From: Bradyrhizobium sp. cir1
GTDB taxonomy: Bacteria; Pseudomonadota; Alphaproteobacteria; Rhizobiales; Xanthobacteraceae
NCBI RefSeq assembly: GCF_014198245.1
Contig: NZ_JACIHE010000002.1
Coordinates: forward strand, 1 to 64,000
Direction: 5' to 3'
DNA: 64,000 nt
Shown here: positions 42,927 through 52,543 of the stretch, in pieces
How the letters are laid out: each line of letters opens with the position of its first letter
How positions within the stretch are numbered: the stretch's first letter is position 1
Notes under the pieces: model-generated
Seen by the model: the letters and a program-made list of their open reading frames with translations, nothing else
Told to the model about the DNA's origin: nothing
The model's database searches: none
Position numbers and translations under genes: made by a program

Positions 42927-43324
42927 CCTCGTCTCTCTGAGATCCCCGAGAATCGACTCCTCAATCTTAAGCTCGTTGGTCAAAAAGTAAAATGAGACCT
43001 GCCGAATCATGCCGTTCTGATCTGACATGGGCTTGGGGCCCGGCTGGGCAGGCAGTATCGGCCCGCTCCGCCTGCTCGGGCGGCGAGCCAGCCGATGACA
43101 ACGAGGGCTTGGTTCCCTTAGTTCCTACTTGAGCAGATTCTCGCCGGGGTGAGCAGCTTCACATAGGTGCCGCTCTCGTGCAGCTCCAGCCAAGTACGAC
43201 GAGGATGGCGAGCCGTACATGGAGGATTGAGACTTTGTTCTTCGCGCGGCGGCGAGGTGCGGCCGAAGTTTCAGGCATAGGCGGAGCGGCGCCAAAAATA
43301 GTGGGGCCGTCGCCGTTTTGAATT
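42927..43324. other. Gene-poor stretch before the phage-like ORFs
   Basis: No gene with support was found in these bases. Short open frames on both strands look like shadows. Confidence 0.4.
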
Positions 43325-43462
43325 GTGCGGACAGGCTCAAAATGCAAGCCCGCGTGGGAACGAGCGATAGAGCGCTCTCCTGAAATCGTTGCCGATCTCG
43401 TGGCCTCCTTCTACTTCGCCAAGCGCGGGTTCGAGAATATAGCAAGGATCATCAAGCGGTGA
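43325..43462 (+). CDS. Possible phage-type microprotein, 45 aa
   Basis: GTG at 43325 opens 45 codons (AIERSPEIVADLVASFYFAKRG) ending in a GTGA overlap with the next gene. The coupling supports it, but there is no strong RBS and I do not recognise the family. Confidence 0.35.
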   Translation: MRTGSKCKPAWERAIERSPEIVADLVASFYFAKRGFENIARIIKR

Positions 43463-43758
43463 AGATGCCAGAGGACGAGATCAGGGCCATTGTTGCCGAA
43501 ACGCTGGCTGAGCAGCACAGGCTCCAGCAGGACAGCATCGACGCGATCGTACTGAAGGTGGTGGCGTCGGTGATGGCCTCGTTTGGAATCGAAGATGATG
43601 ACCGGAAGGAAGTCAGAGCGGACTTCCAGCACTTGCGACGCTGGCGAAAGAGCGTGGAGCAGGCGCAGAGCTATACATTCAAGGCGGTGATCACGGTCAT
43701 CGCCACCGGCCTGGTGGGTGCTGCCTGGCTCGGCGTCAAAGTCATGTTGGGCAAATGA
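43459..43758 (+). CDS. Small membrane protein with N-terminal charged helix, 99 aa
   Basis: This protein has a charged helical N-terminus (EDEIRAIVAETLAEQHRLQQ), a middle of DDDRKEVRADFQHLRRWRKS and a C-terminal membrane segment (VITVIATGLVGAAWLGVKVM). The layout is common in small prophage-borne proteins. The start is GTG at 43459; ATG at 43465 is an alternative. It precedes the GNAT gene by three bases. Confidence 0.7.
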   Translation: MKMPEDEIRAIVAETLAEQHRLQQDSIDAIVLKVVASVMASFGIEDDDRKEVRADFQHLRRWRKSVEQAQSYTFKAVITVIATGLVGAAWLGVKVMLGK

Positions 43759-43761
43759 ACC

Positions 43762-44232
43762 GTGGCGGCGACCGAGGAATTGTTACCTTCAACGAGCCAT
43801 CCCATGTACAGAATTGGTGTCGTCGATGCGGATGACGAGGAGATCGCCGAGACCCTCGGCGATCTGCACCGGCTCACATTCTTCGACGGTGCCACCATGC
43901 CTCAGTTTGAGTTGGGCACTTGGTGGCTCGCCTATCACGGTGATGATCCGGTCGCCTTCGCGGGCGTTGTATCGTCGACGTATGCACGAAACAGCGGCTA
44001 CTTCTGCCGGGTCGGGGTCGTGCAGCGGCATTGGGGACGCGGTCTTCAACTCAGGCTAATGCGGGCGATCGAGACGAGGGGACGGCGCGTCGGGTGGGAT
44101 AGTATCGTGTCGGATACAACGGACATTCCGGTCTCTGCCAATAATTTCATCGAGGCCGGCTATCGGCTCTACGTGCCGGAGGTGCCCTGGGCCTGGTCGC
44201 ATACGTTGTACTGGCGAAAGCGGTTGCGCTGA
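43762..44232 (+). CDS. GNAT-family N-acetyltransferase
   Basis: This 156-residue protein has the GNAT acetyl-CoA site (CRVGVVQRHWGRGLQLRLMRAIE) and a typical beta-bulge segment (VAFAGVVSSTY). The acceptor is unknown. It is probably co-transcribed with the small membrane protein gene. The start is GTG at 43762; ATG at 43804 (MYRIGVVDADD) may be the true one. A good terminator follows at 44327. Confidence 0.82.
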   Translation: MAATEELLPSTSHPMYRIGVVDADDEEIAETLGDLHRLTFFDGATMPQFELGTWWLAYHGDDPVAFAGVVSSTYARNSGYFCRVGVVQRHWGRGLQLRLMRAIETRGRRVGWDSIVSDTTDIPVSANNFIEAGYRLYVPEVPWAWSHTLYWRKRLR

Positions 44233-44326
44233 GGGGCGGGGTCTCCCGTGATGCGGAACGTGGCCTTCGCCAGGTAGAACGACTTGCACGAAGCCCGGCG
44301 CAGCCTTGTATGCCCAATGTGTCGAG

Positions 44327-44360
44327 AGGCCCGGCAGCTTGACGGCTGCCGGGCCTTTTT
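44327..44360 (+). terminator. Rho-independent terminator
   Basis: AGGCCCGGCAGC (44327-44338) pairs perfectly with GCTGCCGGGCCT (44345-44356) around a six-base loop, followed by TTTT and GCG. It closes the phage-like/GNAT unit before the catabolic island. Confidence 0.85.
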
Positions 44361-44417
44361 GCGTTTTCAGGAATGTCGTTGAAGCACTTGCGCAGTCGGC
44401 TGCGCCGGGCTTTAAGT

Positions 44418-44433
44418 TTTCCCTTGCAGGAAA
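44418..44433. promoter_or_regulatory. Inverted repeat before the CoA-transferase gene
   Basis: TTTCC-CTTGCA-GGAAA (44418-44433) is an inverted repeat 38 bases before the ATG at 44471. It could be an operator. Only position and symmetry support it. Confidence 0.3.
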
Positions 44434-44470
44434 TTCGGCGATCACAAGCCGATGTAAGGGAGCGTCATCG

Positions 44471-45733
44471 ATGTCCACCAAGCCTCAATTGCCGGAACGT
44501 CCGTCGCGAGCAACGGAAGGGCCTGCGGCGCTCGATGGTCTGCTGGTCGTCGATTTTACGCGCGTGGTTGCTGGCCCGGCCTGCACGCAGACGCTGGCTG
44601 ATTTCGGCGCGCGCGTCATCAAGATCGAGAACCCGGACGGCGGTGACGATACGCGCGCGTATGAACACGCCGAGATCGGCGGTGAGAGCGCTGCTTATCT
44701 CAGCCTCAATCGCAACAAGCGCGGCATCGCGCTGGACCTCGCCGTGCCCGAGGCCCGCGGGATCGCACTGGATCTGATTCGTAGGGCCGACGTGGTTGTC
44801 GAGAATTTTTCGAGCGGGGTCATGAAGAAATTCGGCCTCGACTACGACGCGGTCGCGCTGCTCAACCCTCGGCTGGTCTATTGCTCGATCTCGGCCTATG
44901 GGCGTTCCGGGCCGTTCGCCTCGCGTCCCGGCTTCGATCCCATCACCCAGGCGGAAAGCGGCTTCATGTCGCTCAACGGATTTGCCGACGGTCCTCCCGT
45001 TCGCACCGGCCCGCCGATCGTGGATATTGCGACGGGAATGACGGCCTGTAACGCCATCCTTCTCGCCCTGCTGGCACGGGATCGGCTTGGTCGCGGCCAG
45101 CACGTCGAGGTCGCCTTGTTCGATATTGCAATGGCGATGACGAGCTTCTACGGCATGGCCTATCTGATCAATGGCCAAAATCCCGGCCGGTTTGGAAATT
45201 CACCGAGCGGGTCACCTACCGTCGGCGTCTATGAAGCTTCGGACGGACCACTCTATATGGCCTGCGCCAACGACCGGCTCTATCGCCGCCTGGTCGTCGA
45301 GGTGTTGAGCCGGCCAGATCTCATCACCGATCCGCAATTCGCGACGCGCAAGGCGCGTTCCGAGAACAAGGAACTGTTGCGGGCAGCCATCGCGGAAGTC
45401 TTTGCAAGCGATACCCTCGAGAACTGGATGGCGAAGATGAAGCTGGCCAATATCCCGGTCGGCTATCTCCGCACCGTCGAAGAGGGCTTTAGCGCACCCG
45501 AGGCCCGCGACCGCCATCGCTTGAGCCGGATTCCGCATCCTACAGCGGACTGGGTCCCCAACATCGAAACGCCGATTACCATGAGTTTAACCGGCGCGAT
45601 TGATCCCGTGGCTGCACCTCTGTTGGGCGAGCATACCGTGGACGTCTTGCGTGACATGCTCGGGTATGACCAGAGCCGGATCGCGGAATTCGCCCAAAGG
45701 GGAGTCTTCGGATCAGGTAAGCCCTCGGTTTGA
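44471..45733 (+). CDS. CaiB/BaiF-family (class III) CoA transferase
   Basis: This 420-residue enzyme transfers CoA between acids, often to start or end degradation of an organic acid. Family signs include LLVVDFTRVVAGPACTQTLADFGARVIKIE, the aspartate region FDPITQAESGFMSLNG and the C-terminal region with LARDRLGRGQHVEVALFDIA. It opens the catabolic island with an inverted repeat and RBS GGGAG upstream. The acceptor acid is unknown. Confidence 0.9.
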   Translation: MSTKPQLPERPSRATEGPAALDGLLVVDFTRVVAGPACTQTLADFGARVIKIENPDGGDDTRAYEHAEIGGESAAYLSLNRNKRGIALDLAVPEARGIALDLIRRADVVVENFSSGVMKKFGLDYDAVALLNPRLVYCSISAYGRSGPFASRPGFDPITQAESGFMSLNGFADGPPVRTGPPIVDIATGMTACNAILLALLARDRLGRGQHVEVALFDIAMAMTSFYGMAYLINGQNPGRFGNSPSGSPTVGVYEASDGPLYMACANDRLYRRLVVEVLSRPDLITDPQFATRKARSENKELLRAAIAEVFASDTLENWMAKMKLANIPVGYLRTVEEGFSAPEARDRHRLSRIPHPTADWVPNIETPITMSLTGAIDPVAAPLLGEHTVDVLRDMLGYDQSRIAEFAQRGVFGSGKPSV

Positions 45734-45900
45734 ACTCCGAGCGGTTGACCTCGTGGGCTGGCATCTCGCGCGGCTTCCGGATCGCTGCTTCAGGATGCCG
45801 GTTCGCGATATCGCCTCCTTCCCGACAGCCAGGTTCAGGGCGATCAGCTTGATTTGGCGATCTTCCCGCCGCATAAATGTGGGAAAGTGAGGGATGCAGA

Positions 45901-47130
45901 ATGGCGCCTGGTCAAGAGCCGAGCGTGGGCCAGCCTGAGGGGCCGGGATCCGGCGAGCGCGCTTACGCAGCAATGATCGCGAACGCTCGGGCGCTCCTGC
46001 CACGGCTGCGAGAGCGAGCTGCCCGAACCGAAGAGCTACGACACCTTCCGGCCGAGACCGAACGGGATCTGCACGACGCCGGCCTGTTCCGGATGCTCCA
46101 GCCCAAGCGCTTTGGTGGTGCAGAGCTCGATTATGTGGCCCTGATTGACTGCGCCGATTTGCTGGGACAGGCGGACGCGTCGGTGGCCTGGAATCTCGCC
46201 AATCTGGCGAGCCATCACTGGATGCTCGGCATGTTCGAGCAAAGGGCGCAGGATCTGGTCTGGGGCCGTGATCCGGATACGCTGATCGCCTCCTCGTTCA
46301 TCTTTCCAGCCGGCCGCGCCACGAGGGTCAAGGGCGGATACCAGCTGCACGGAAGTTGGCCATTTTCTTCCGGCGTCGCGTCGTGCGAATGGAACATGCT
46401 TGCAAGCGTGGTCTCCTCTGAGGACGAGGCAGATGGCATCGAGTACCGGATATTTCTGCTTCCGAAGGGCGACTATAGAGTCCTCGACACCTGGAATGTC
46501 GCCGGGCTGCGCGGCACCGGTTCTTGCGACGTGGAAGTCAGGGATGCCTTTGTGGCCGACGATATGACTGTCGCGGTTGGCGAGCTTACCGGCGGCCGGC
46601 CGCCAGGAAGCAAGGTCAATCCCAATCCGCTGTATGCGTTACCTGTGTTCTCGCTGTTTCCTTACGTCTTGTCCGGCGTCGCGCTGGGCAATGCACAGGC
46701 GTGCCTGAACGACTATATCGAGGTCGCGCGTCACCGCATTTCGACCTACAACCGTGCCAAGCTGAGCGACTTTCAGAGCACGCAGATCAAGATCGCGGAG
46801 GCCTCCGCCAAGATCGATGCTGCGCGCCTGATCATGCGTTCGGCTTGTATCGATGCCATGGAGAATGCAAGGCGTGGCCATATTCCCGATATGTCAGCCA
46901 AGACCCGATATCGGCGTGACGGGGCCTTTTCAGTGAACTTGTGTACGGATGCGGTCTCGATGCTGTTTGCGGCGAGCGGAGCGCGCGGCTTGTTCACGAC
47001 CGGGGTTTTGCAACGGCAATTCCGCGATGCACACGCGATCAACTCGCATCTCGCGTTCAACTTTGATGCGGCTGGAACCAACTATGGACGTGTGGCGCTG
47101 GGGCTGCCGTCCGAAAATCTCACGCTGTGA
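45901..47130 (+). CDS. Flavin-dependent monooxygenase, oxygenase component (HpaB/HsaA-like, acyl-CoA-dehydrogenase fold)
   Basis: This 409-residue protein has the acyl-CoA dehydrogenase fold of group D flavin monooxygenases, which hydroxylate phenols or related aromatics with reduced FMN/FAD supplied by a reductase. Segments such as LQPKRFGGAELDYVALIDC, GSWPFSSGVASCEWNML and VAGLRGTGSCDVEVRDAFV are characteristic. The reductase gene follows at nine bases. ATG at 45901 with GAGGG upstream is preferred over one at 45877. A dehydrogenase role on CoA thioesters is possible but less likely given the reductase neighbour. Confidence 0.88.
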   Translation: MAPGQEPSVGQPEGPGSGERAYAAMIANARALLPRLRERAARTEELRHLPAETERDLHDAGLFRMLQPKRFGGAELDYVALIDCADLLGQADASVAWNLANLASHHWMLGMFEQRAQDLVWGRDPDTLIASSFIFPAGRATRVKGGYQLHGSWPFSSGVASCEWNMLASVVSSEDEADGIEYRIFLLPKGDYRVLDTWNVAGLRGTGSCDVEVRDAFVADDMTVAVGELTGGRPPGSKVNPNPLYALPVFSLFPYVLSGVALGNAQACLNDYIEVARHRISTYNRAKLSDFQSTQIKIAEASAKIDAARLIMRSACIDAMENARRGHIPDMSAKTRYRRDGAFSVNLCTDAVSMLFAASGARGLFTTGVLQRQFRDAHAINSHLAFNFDAAGTNYGRVALGLPSENLTL

Positions 47131-47139
47131 GGCCGGCCG

Positions 47140-47703
47140 ATGAATGATCTGCCGAAGCAGCCGGCCGTTCCCGATCCAGCCAACGAACTTGCGAGCGACA
47201 GCTCGCCGATCGATCCCCGCGAATTTCGAAATGCACTCGGCACATACGGAACGGGCGTAACGATCATCACCGCCACGGCGGCGGACGGAAAGCCTTATGG
47301 CATCACCTGCAATTCATTTGCATCGGTCTCCTTGAATCCTCCTCTGGTCCTCTGGAGCCTGGGGGTCTACTCCTCAAGCCTGCCTGTGTTCCAGAACGCC
47401 AGCCACTTCACCGTCCACATCCTCGGCACATCGCAGCAGGCACTTGCGAACAAGTTCGCGAAATCGTCCGAGGACAAGTTCGCCGGTGTCGATTGGACGC
47501 CGGGTCTCGGCAACGCCCCGGTGCTTACCGAGAGCGTGGCCAGTTTTCAATGTCGCTCCGTCAACCGCTACTACGGCGGCGATCACGTGATCTTTCTCGG
47601 AGCAGTCGAGGCCTATGTCTACAATGCCGGGGAACCTCTGCTGTTTGCGCGGGGGACATATGGCCGGTTCCTGGCTGACGATGAGCGCAAGAAGTCGCCG
47701 TAA
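47140..47703 (+). CDS. Flavin reductase, partner of the monooxygenase
   Basis: This 187-residue FMN-binding reductase (HpaC-like) has GTYGTGVTIITATAADGKPYGITCNSFASVSLNPPLVLWSL and GDHVIFLGAVEAY. It supplies reduced flavin to the adjacent oxygenase component. The two genes overlap in function and are nine bases apart. Confidence 0.92.
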   Translation: MNDLPKQPAVPDPANELASDSSPIDPREFRNALGTYGTGVTIITATAADGKPYGITCNSFASVSLNPPLVLWSLGVYSSSLPVFQNASHFTVHILGTSQQALANKFAKSSEDKFAGVDWTPGLGNAPVLTESVASFQCRSVNRYYGGDHVIFLGAVEAYVYNAGEPLLFARGTYGRFLADDERKKSP

Positions 47704-47728
47704 GGAGCTTCTGATCGTATTCGGCAGC

Positions 47729-48637
47729 TCAATCCTCTGCGGCTGAAAGCTTGTAGATCTCCAGCGCGTCCGCATCTGCGCCGCGCGCGGCCTTGGCCAG
47801 CCTGAAAAGTTGTCCGGCAAGCGATGCCATCGGCACCGGCGTTGACGTCGTCTGCGCGACATCGGCGACCGTATCGAGATCCTTGAGCATCGTAGAAATA
47901 TGACCCAGCGGCGGGGAGTGGATGCCCTGGACCATCCGTGGCACGAAAAGCTGAAGCGGAATGGAATCCGCAAAGCCGCCGGCGAGTGCTTCTGGCAACC
48001 TGTTGGCATCGATTCCTGCGTTCACGGCAAGGCGGGTTGCTTCGGCGAGGACGGCCATCGCGCATCCGACGATCACTTGATTGCACAGCTTTGTCGTCTG
48101 ACCTGCGCCGGTAGGCCCCATGTGGGTGAACCGGCGTGCCATGGCGAGGACGTAGGTGCGCACCCTCTCGACGTCGGCAATGTCTCCGCCGGCCATGATC
48201 GCAAGCGTGCCTTCCTCGGCGCCCTTGGTGCCGCCGGACACTGGTGCATCGATCCAGCCTGCGCCGTTGGTATTCTTCAATCGGCTCGCGAGGTCGCGTG
48301 CAGCGTCGGGATGGATCGACGAGAAGTCGACGACGAGCTTACCCGCGCCGGCCGCAGCCGAAAGACCTTCGGCTCCGAATATCACCTCTTCAACCGCTGC
48401 GGCATCCGTCACGCACATGAAGACGATATCCGCGTCCGTCATAACGTCGCGGGGGGTAGTTGCGCGCCGTGCACCAGCTTCGACGAGTGGAGCGACCTTG
48501 CCCTCCGACCGATTCCAGACGGTGACCTGATAGCCAGCCTTGAGCAGGCGGCGGGTCATGGGTGTTCCCATCAGTCCGAGGCCAACATAGCCAAGCCGCT
48601 CGGCGCCCTGCGGGTTTGTCTTGCTCGTATCAGCCAT
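47729..48637 (-). CDS. NAD(P)-dependent 3-hydroxyisobutyrate-dehydrogenase-like oxidoreductase
   Basis: This 302-residue enzyme of the beta-hydroxyacid dehydrogenase family has the Rossmann motif LGYVGLGLMGTPMTRRLLKAGY, substrate-site IDAPVSGGTKGAEEGTLAIMAGG and catalytic Lys in GAGQTTKLCNQVIV. Candidates are 3-hydroxyisobutyrate or tartronate-semialdehyde reductase activity. It is the only leftward gene in this part of the island. RBS GGAGG precedes ATG 48637. Confidence 0.9.
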   Translation of the reverse strand: MADTSKTNPQGAERLGYVGLGLMGTPMTRRLLKAGYQVTVWNRSEGKVAPLVEAGARRATTPRDVMTDADIVFMCVTDAAAVEEVIFGAEGLSAAAGAGKLVVDFSSIHPDAARDLASRLKNTNGAGWIDAPVSGGTKGAEEGTLAIMAGGDIADVERVRTYVLAMARRFTHMGPTGAGQTTKLCNQVIVGCAMAVLAEATRLAVNAGIDANRLPEALAGGFADSIPLQLFVPRMVQGIHSPPLGHISTMLKDLDTVADVAQTTSTPVPMASLAGQLFRLAKAARGADADALEIYKLSAAED

Positions 48638-48740
48638 AGGTTGCTTCCTCCTGTCGCAGCGCAACGGCGCACGACCGCGGCCGTACCATACATTGCGCGC
48701 TCCCCGACGAAACCGGGCTGGCTTGCATGGCTTGCCTGAT

Positions 48741-48758
48741 TGTTTGAACCATGAAACA
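48741..48758. promoter_or_regulatory. Inverted repeat between divergent genes
   Basis: TGTTT (48741-48745) and AAACA (48754-48758) form an inverted repeat with an eight-base spacer between the divergent dehydrogenase and binding-protein genes. It is a candidate operator on symmetry and position only. Confidence 0.3.
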
Positions 48759-48816
48759 TTTGGCCTGGTCGGGTTGGGGTGGCGCCGGTCGGCGCCGGAG
48801 CAACGGAGTGGGCGCG

Positions 48817-49800
48817 ATGCGAACGGTCTCGAGGTTGATGGTGGCGATGGGGGCGGTGGCGGCCGTGATTGCGGTTGCGGGGCCCTCCCGGGCGCAGCAG
48901 ACGATCCGCGTCGGTTGGACGATCCCGGCCGAGGAGTCCAAGTACTGGATGATGCGTCGCCCGGCTGAATTCCCCAATATCGGCAAGACCTATAACATCG
49001 AATGGACCCAGTTTCAGGGCACCGCGCCGATGACGCAGGCATTGGCGGCGGGCGCGCTGGATTGCGCGACGCAGGCGCCCCTGTCGCTCTCCAACGGCGT
49101 GGTTGGCGGCAACCTCAAGGCCTACATCGTGGCCCAACATGTCTTCGAGAAGCCCGGCGGCTTTTCGGTTTATTGGGCTGTGATGGACGACTCGCCGATC
49201 AAGACCATCTCCGACCTCAAGGGCAAGACTGTCGGCATTTCCGTGATCGGCGGTGGCACGCAGGGACCGTTCAACCTGCTCCTGAAGCAGAATGGCGTCG
49301 ACCCGACCAAGGATATCAAGCTGGTCGAAGTCGGCTTCGCTGTCTCGGAAGACGCGTTGCGCCAGGGCCGCGTCGACGCAGTCAACATGAACCAGCCGTT
49401 TGCCGCGCGCGCGGAAGCGAAGGGCGGGACAAGGAAACTGTTCTCACTGTCGCAGGCCATGCCGAACATCGTGCACATTCTCGAGGCCTGCCGTGCCGAT
49501 TTCGTCGACAAGAACCCGGAACTGGTCAAAGCCTATGTCCGTGACATCACGTCGGGCATGAAGAAGGCTCTGGCGAACCGCGAAGAGACTTTGAAGGTCG
49601 TGTCCGAGGTGCTGAAGGCGCCCGTTCCGGTGCTTGAGACGTATCTGCTCAAGGAGAACGACTTTGGGCGTGATCCTGGGGCAGCACCGAATTTCCCTGC
49701 GATTCAGAAGATGCTGGATATTTATGCAGAGACAGGAATGCTGCCGAAGCTGGATGTTGCGCAGTTCAAGCATCCGACGATCGTCGCTCCGCTGCAATAG
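48817..49800 (+). CDS. NitT/TauT-type ABC substrate-binding protein
   Basis: This 327-residue exported protein (signal peptide ending PSRAQQ) matches the NitT/TauT and SsuA-like family: QTIRVGWTIPAEESKYW, AAGALDCATQAPLSLSNG, DLKGKTVGISVIGGGTQGPFNLLL. Known ligands include nitrate, sulfonates and some aromatics; here the neighbours suggest an aromatic or heterocyclic compound. It begins a unit continuing to the dehydratase and the rest of the ABC system. Confidence 0.88.
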   Translation: MRTVSRLMVAMGAVAAVIAVAGPSRAQQTIRVGWTIPAEESKYWMMRRPAEFPNIGKTYNIEWTQFQGTAPMTQALAAGALDCATQAPLSLSNGVVGGNLKAYIVAQHVFEKPGGFSVYWAVMDDSPIKTISDLKGKTVGISVIGGGTQGPFNLLLKQNGVDPTKDIKLVEVGFAVSEDALRQGRVDAVNMNQPFAARAEAKGGTRKLFSLSQAMPNIVHILEACRADFVDKNPELVKAYVRDITSGMKKALANREETLKVVSEVLKAPVPVLETYLLKENDFGRDPGAAPNFPAIQKMLDIYAETGMLPKLDVAQFKHPTIVAPLQ

Positions 49801-49838
49801 GCGGTGGAACGAGATATCCGAACAGTGAGATCGCAATG

Positions 49839-49855
49839 TCCCGGTCAGCCCGGGA
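49839..49855. other. Intergenic hairpin
   Basis: TCCCGG and CCGGGA pair around a five-base loop between the binding-protein and dehydratase genes. There is no U-run. It may protect or attenuate part of the transcript. Confidence 0.4.
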
Positions 49856-49878
49856 TGTAGCATGAAGAAGATGCACGC

Positions 49879-51573
49879 ATGAAGAAGTTGCGATCACGGG
49901 TGACGACGGACGGGCTCGACCGGGCTCCACATCGCGCTTTCATGCGCGCAATGGGCCTCGACGACACCGCGATTGCCAAGCCGATGGTCGGCATCGTCAG
50001 CATGAAGGGCGAGCAGACGCCCTGCAACATGACCCATGATTTCCAGGTGGCCGCGGCCAAGACGGGAATCGAGGAGGCCGGAGGGACACCGCGCGAATTC
50101 TCGACCGTGTCGGTCTCCGACGGCATCAGCATGAATCATGAGGGAATGAAGTTTTCCCTGTTCTCGCGCGAGCTGATTGCCGACTCGATCGAAGCGGTCG
50201 TCCATGGCCTCGCCTACGATGCGCTGATCGGATACGGCGGATGCGACAAGACGCTGCCCGGCGTGATGATGGGCATGGTTCGTTGCAATGTGCCGTCCAT
50301 TTTCATCTATGGCGGCAGCTCGCTACCGGGGCGCGTCGACGGGCGGACTCTCACGGTGCTCGACTCCTATGAGGCTGTCGGTAGTTTCTTGACGGGCGAG
50401 ATCGACGGAGAGACGCTCGAGCGCATCGAGCGTGCCTGCCTGCCCACTATCGGTGCGTGCGCCGGCCAGTTCACGGCGAACACCATGGGGATGGTGTCGG
50501 AGGCAATGGGTCTTACCATCCCCAACGTGTCGATGGTGCCTGGTGTCTACGCCGAGCGCGCGCAGATCTCGCGCCGCGCCGGACGCCTGATCATGGAGAT
50601 GCTGGAACGCGGCGGGCCGCTCCCGCGCGACATCGTGACGCGGAAATCGCTTGAGAACGGCGCGGCCATCGTGGCCGCGACAGGTGGCTCGACCAATGCC
50701 GCGCTGCATCTGCCTGCCATCGCGAACGAGGCCGGCATCGCATTTACGATCGATGACGTCGGTGAGGTCTTCGCAAGGACGCCGCTGATCGGAAACTTGC
50801 GGCCAGGGGGCAAATACACGGCGAAAGAGGTTTACGACATCGGCGGCGCGGCTGTCGTGATCCGTGAGCTGATTCAGGGCGGACATGTCGACGGCAGCTG
50901 CCTGACCATTACAGGGCGCACGCTTGCCGAAGAATCTGGCACGGCCAACGCGCCCGACGGGGAAATCGTCTATGCGGTACGCGCGCCGATCATGCCGGAT
51001 GGCGGTGTGGCGGTGCTGAAGGGCAATCTCTGTCCGGACGGTGCGGTCATCAAGGTCGCAGGTCTGAAGAACTTGGTCTTCGAGGGTATCGCACGCGTTT
51101 TCGAAGACGAGGAAGGCTGTGTCGCGGCTGTGCGTGACCGCAGCTACAAGGCCGGCGAGGTCCTTGTTATCCGGAATGAAGGGCCGGTCGGCGGCCCCGG
51201 CATGCGCGAGATGCTCGGCGTCACCGCGCTGATCTACGGGCAGGGCATGGGTGAAAAAGTGGCCCTGATCACCGACGGACGGTTCTCCGGCGCCACGCGC
51301 GGCATGTGCATCGGGTATGTCTCCCCCGAAGCATTTGTTGGCGGCCCACTTGCGCTCGTGCGGGATGGCGACAAGATCCGGATTGATGCGGCTGGCCGTC
51401 GCATGGATGTGTTGATCGACGAGCAGGAACTCGCCGCGCGCCGACGCGACTGGAAGCCGCGACCGCCACGGCATCGAGCCGGCGCACTGGCGAAATATGC
51501 GCGATTGGTTGGCCAAGCGCCGGGTGGAGCGGTCACGCACGAGGGCCCGGCGGAATGGCCCTGGTTCGAGTGA
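49879..51573 (+). CDS. IlvD/Edd-family dehydratase
   Basis: This 564-residue iron-sulfur dehydratase of the dihydroxy-acid / sugar-acid family has Cys49 (TPCNMTH), Cys122 (GGCDKTLPG, with the adjacent Lys124) and Cys194 (GACAGQFT), the usual [2Fe-2S] ligand set. [17 protein letters not shown] is a C-terminal family motif. It could be DHAD (IlvD) or a catabolic sugar-acid dehydratase; position inside an ABC and aromatic operon favours a catabolic role. The RBS is weak. Confidence 0.88.
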   Translation: MKKLRSRVTTDGLDRAPHRAFMRAMGLDDTAIAKPMVGIVSMKGEQTPCNMTHDFQVAAAKTGIEEAGGTPREFSTVSVSDGISMNHEGMKFSLFSRELIADSIEAVVHGLAYDALIGYGGCDKTLPGVMMGMVRCNVPSIFIYGGSSLPGRVDGRTLTVLDSYEAVGSFLTGEIDGETLERIERACLPTIGACAGQFTANTMGMVSEAMGLTIPNVSMVPGVYAERAQISRRAGRLIMEMLERGGPLPRDIVTRKSLENGAAIVAATGGSTNAALHLPAIANEAGIAFTIDDVGEVFARTPLIGNLRPGGKYTAKEVYDIGGAAVVIRELIQGGHVDGSCLTITGRTLAEESGTANAPDGEIVYAVRAPIMPDGGVAVLKGNLCPDGAVIKVAGLKNLVFEGIARVFEDEEGCVAAVRDRSYKAGEVLVIRNEGPVGGPGMREMLGVTALIYGQGMGEKVALITDGRFSGATRGMCIGYVSPEAFVGGPLALVRDGDKIRIDAAGRRMDVLIDEQELAARRRDWKPRPPRHRAGALAKYARLVGQAPGGAVTHEGPAEWPWFE

Positions 51574-51697
51574 CGAGCCGCGGCGTTGTCGAAGGCAATC
51601 GTCCGTCTGGCAGGCTTCTTGCTAAGCCCATGCTGCTGATGGAGGACATTCAGCAGGTCGATTGCTGACGTTCGCGGATGCGTGAAGTGAGAGCGGG

Positions 51698-52543
51698 ATG
51701 AAGGTAGTGCCTTCGAGATCGAGTGAATGGGTGAGACCGGTGACGTCACAAAAGCCGGCTTCTGCGATCATCGAGATCGATCGCGTCTCGCAGGTCTTTC
51801 AGACCTCGGCGCGCAAGGATCATTTGGCGCTATCCGACATCTCACTGACGATCGAGGAGGGAGCCTTTGTCTCCATTCTCGGTCCGTCAGGCTGTGGCAA
51901 GTCGACATTGCTTTACATTGTCGGCGGCTTTGTCAGTCCGACCAGTGGCGTAGCGAAGATCAAGGGGCAAGCGATCACAGGACCCGGCCCGGATCGCGGA
52001 CCGGTCTTCCAGGAGTTTGCACTGTTTCCCTGGAAGACCGTGTTGGGCAATGTGATGTACGGGCCACGCCAGCAGGGTGTGCGGGCCGCGGAGGCAGACG
52101 CGCAGAGCCGGGCGCTGATCGAGATGGTCGGCCTCAAGGGCTACGAGAATTTCTATCCCAAGGAGCTGTCGGGCGGCATGAAGCAGCGCGTGGCGCTCGC
52201 CCGGACGCTTGCCTACCATCCTGAGGTCCTGTTGATGGATGAGCCGTTTGGTGCGCTCGATGCCCACACCAGGACACGCTTGCAGAACGATCTCCTGAAC
52301 ATCTGGGAGCGCGATCGCAAGACGGTGCTGTTCGTCACCCACTCGGTCGACGAAGCCGTCTTCCTGTCCGACAAGGTGGTGATGATGTCGAAGTCTCCTG
52401 GGCGCATTCGCCAGGTCATCGATATCGATCTGCCGCGGCCGCGTCGGCGTAACGAATTGCTGCTCGATCCGCGTTACCAGAAATACGTGGTGGACATCGA
52501 ACGCATGTTCGACGAGAGCGACGAAGCCGGGGCTCCCTCATGA
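51698..52543 (+). CDS. ABC transporter ATP-binding protein, NitT/TauT type
   Basis: This 281-residue ATPase has Walker A (GPSGCGKST), signature (LSGGMKQRVALART) and Walker B (VLLMDEPFGALD). It should drive the two permeases encoded next. Its stop overlaps the following permease start (ATGA). An upstream in-frame segment before VTSQKPAS is part of the chosen start; a GTG at 51740 is possible. Confidence 0.92.
   Translation: MKVVPSRSSEWVRPVTSQKPASAIIEIDRVSQVFQTSARKDHLALSDISLTIEEGAFVSILGPSGCGKSTLLYIVGGFVSPTSGVAKIKGQAITGPGPDRGPVFQEFALFPWKTVLGNVMYGPRQQGVRAAEADAQSRALIEMVGLKGYENFYPKELSGGMKQRVALARTLAYHPEVLLMDEPFGALDAHTRTRLQNDLLNIWERDRKTVLFVTHSVDEAVFLSDKVVMMSKSPGRIRQVIDIDLPRPRRRNELLLDPRYQKYVVDIERMFDESDEAGAPS

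Noticed and set aside
47729..49042. A longer N-terminus (135 extra residues) for the dehydrogenase gene
   Set aside because: The Rossmann motif follows a Met at 48637 with GGAGG upstream, and the extension would cover the promoter of the divergent binding-protein gene.
50323..51540. Minus-strand frame of about 405 codons opposite the dehydratase gene
   Set aside because: The plus-strand protein has its three Fe-S cysteines and family motifs; the antisense product is low-quality.
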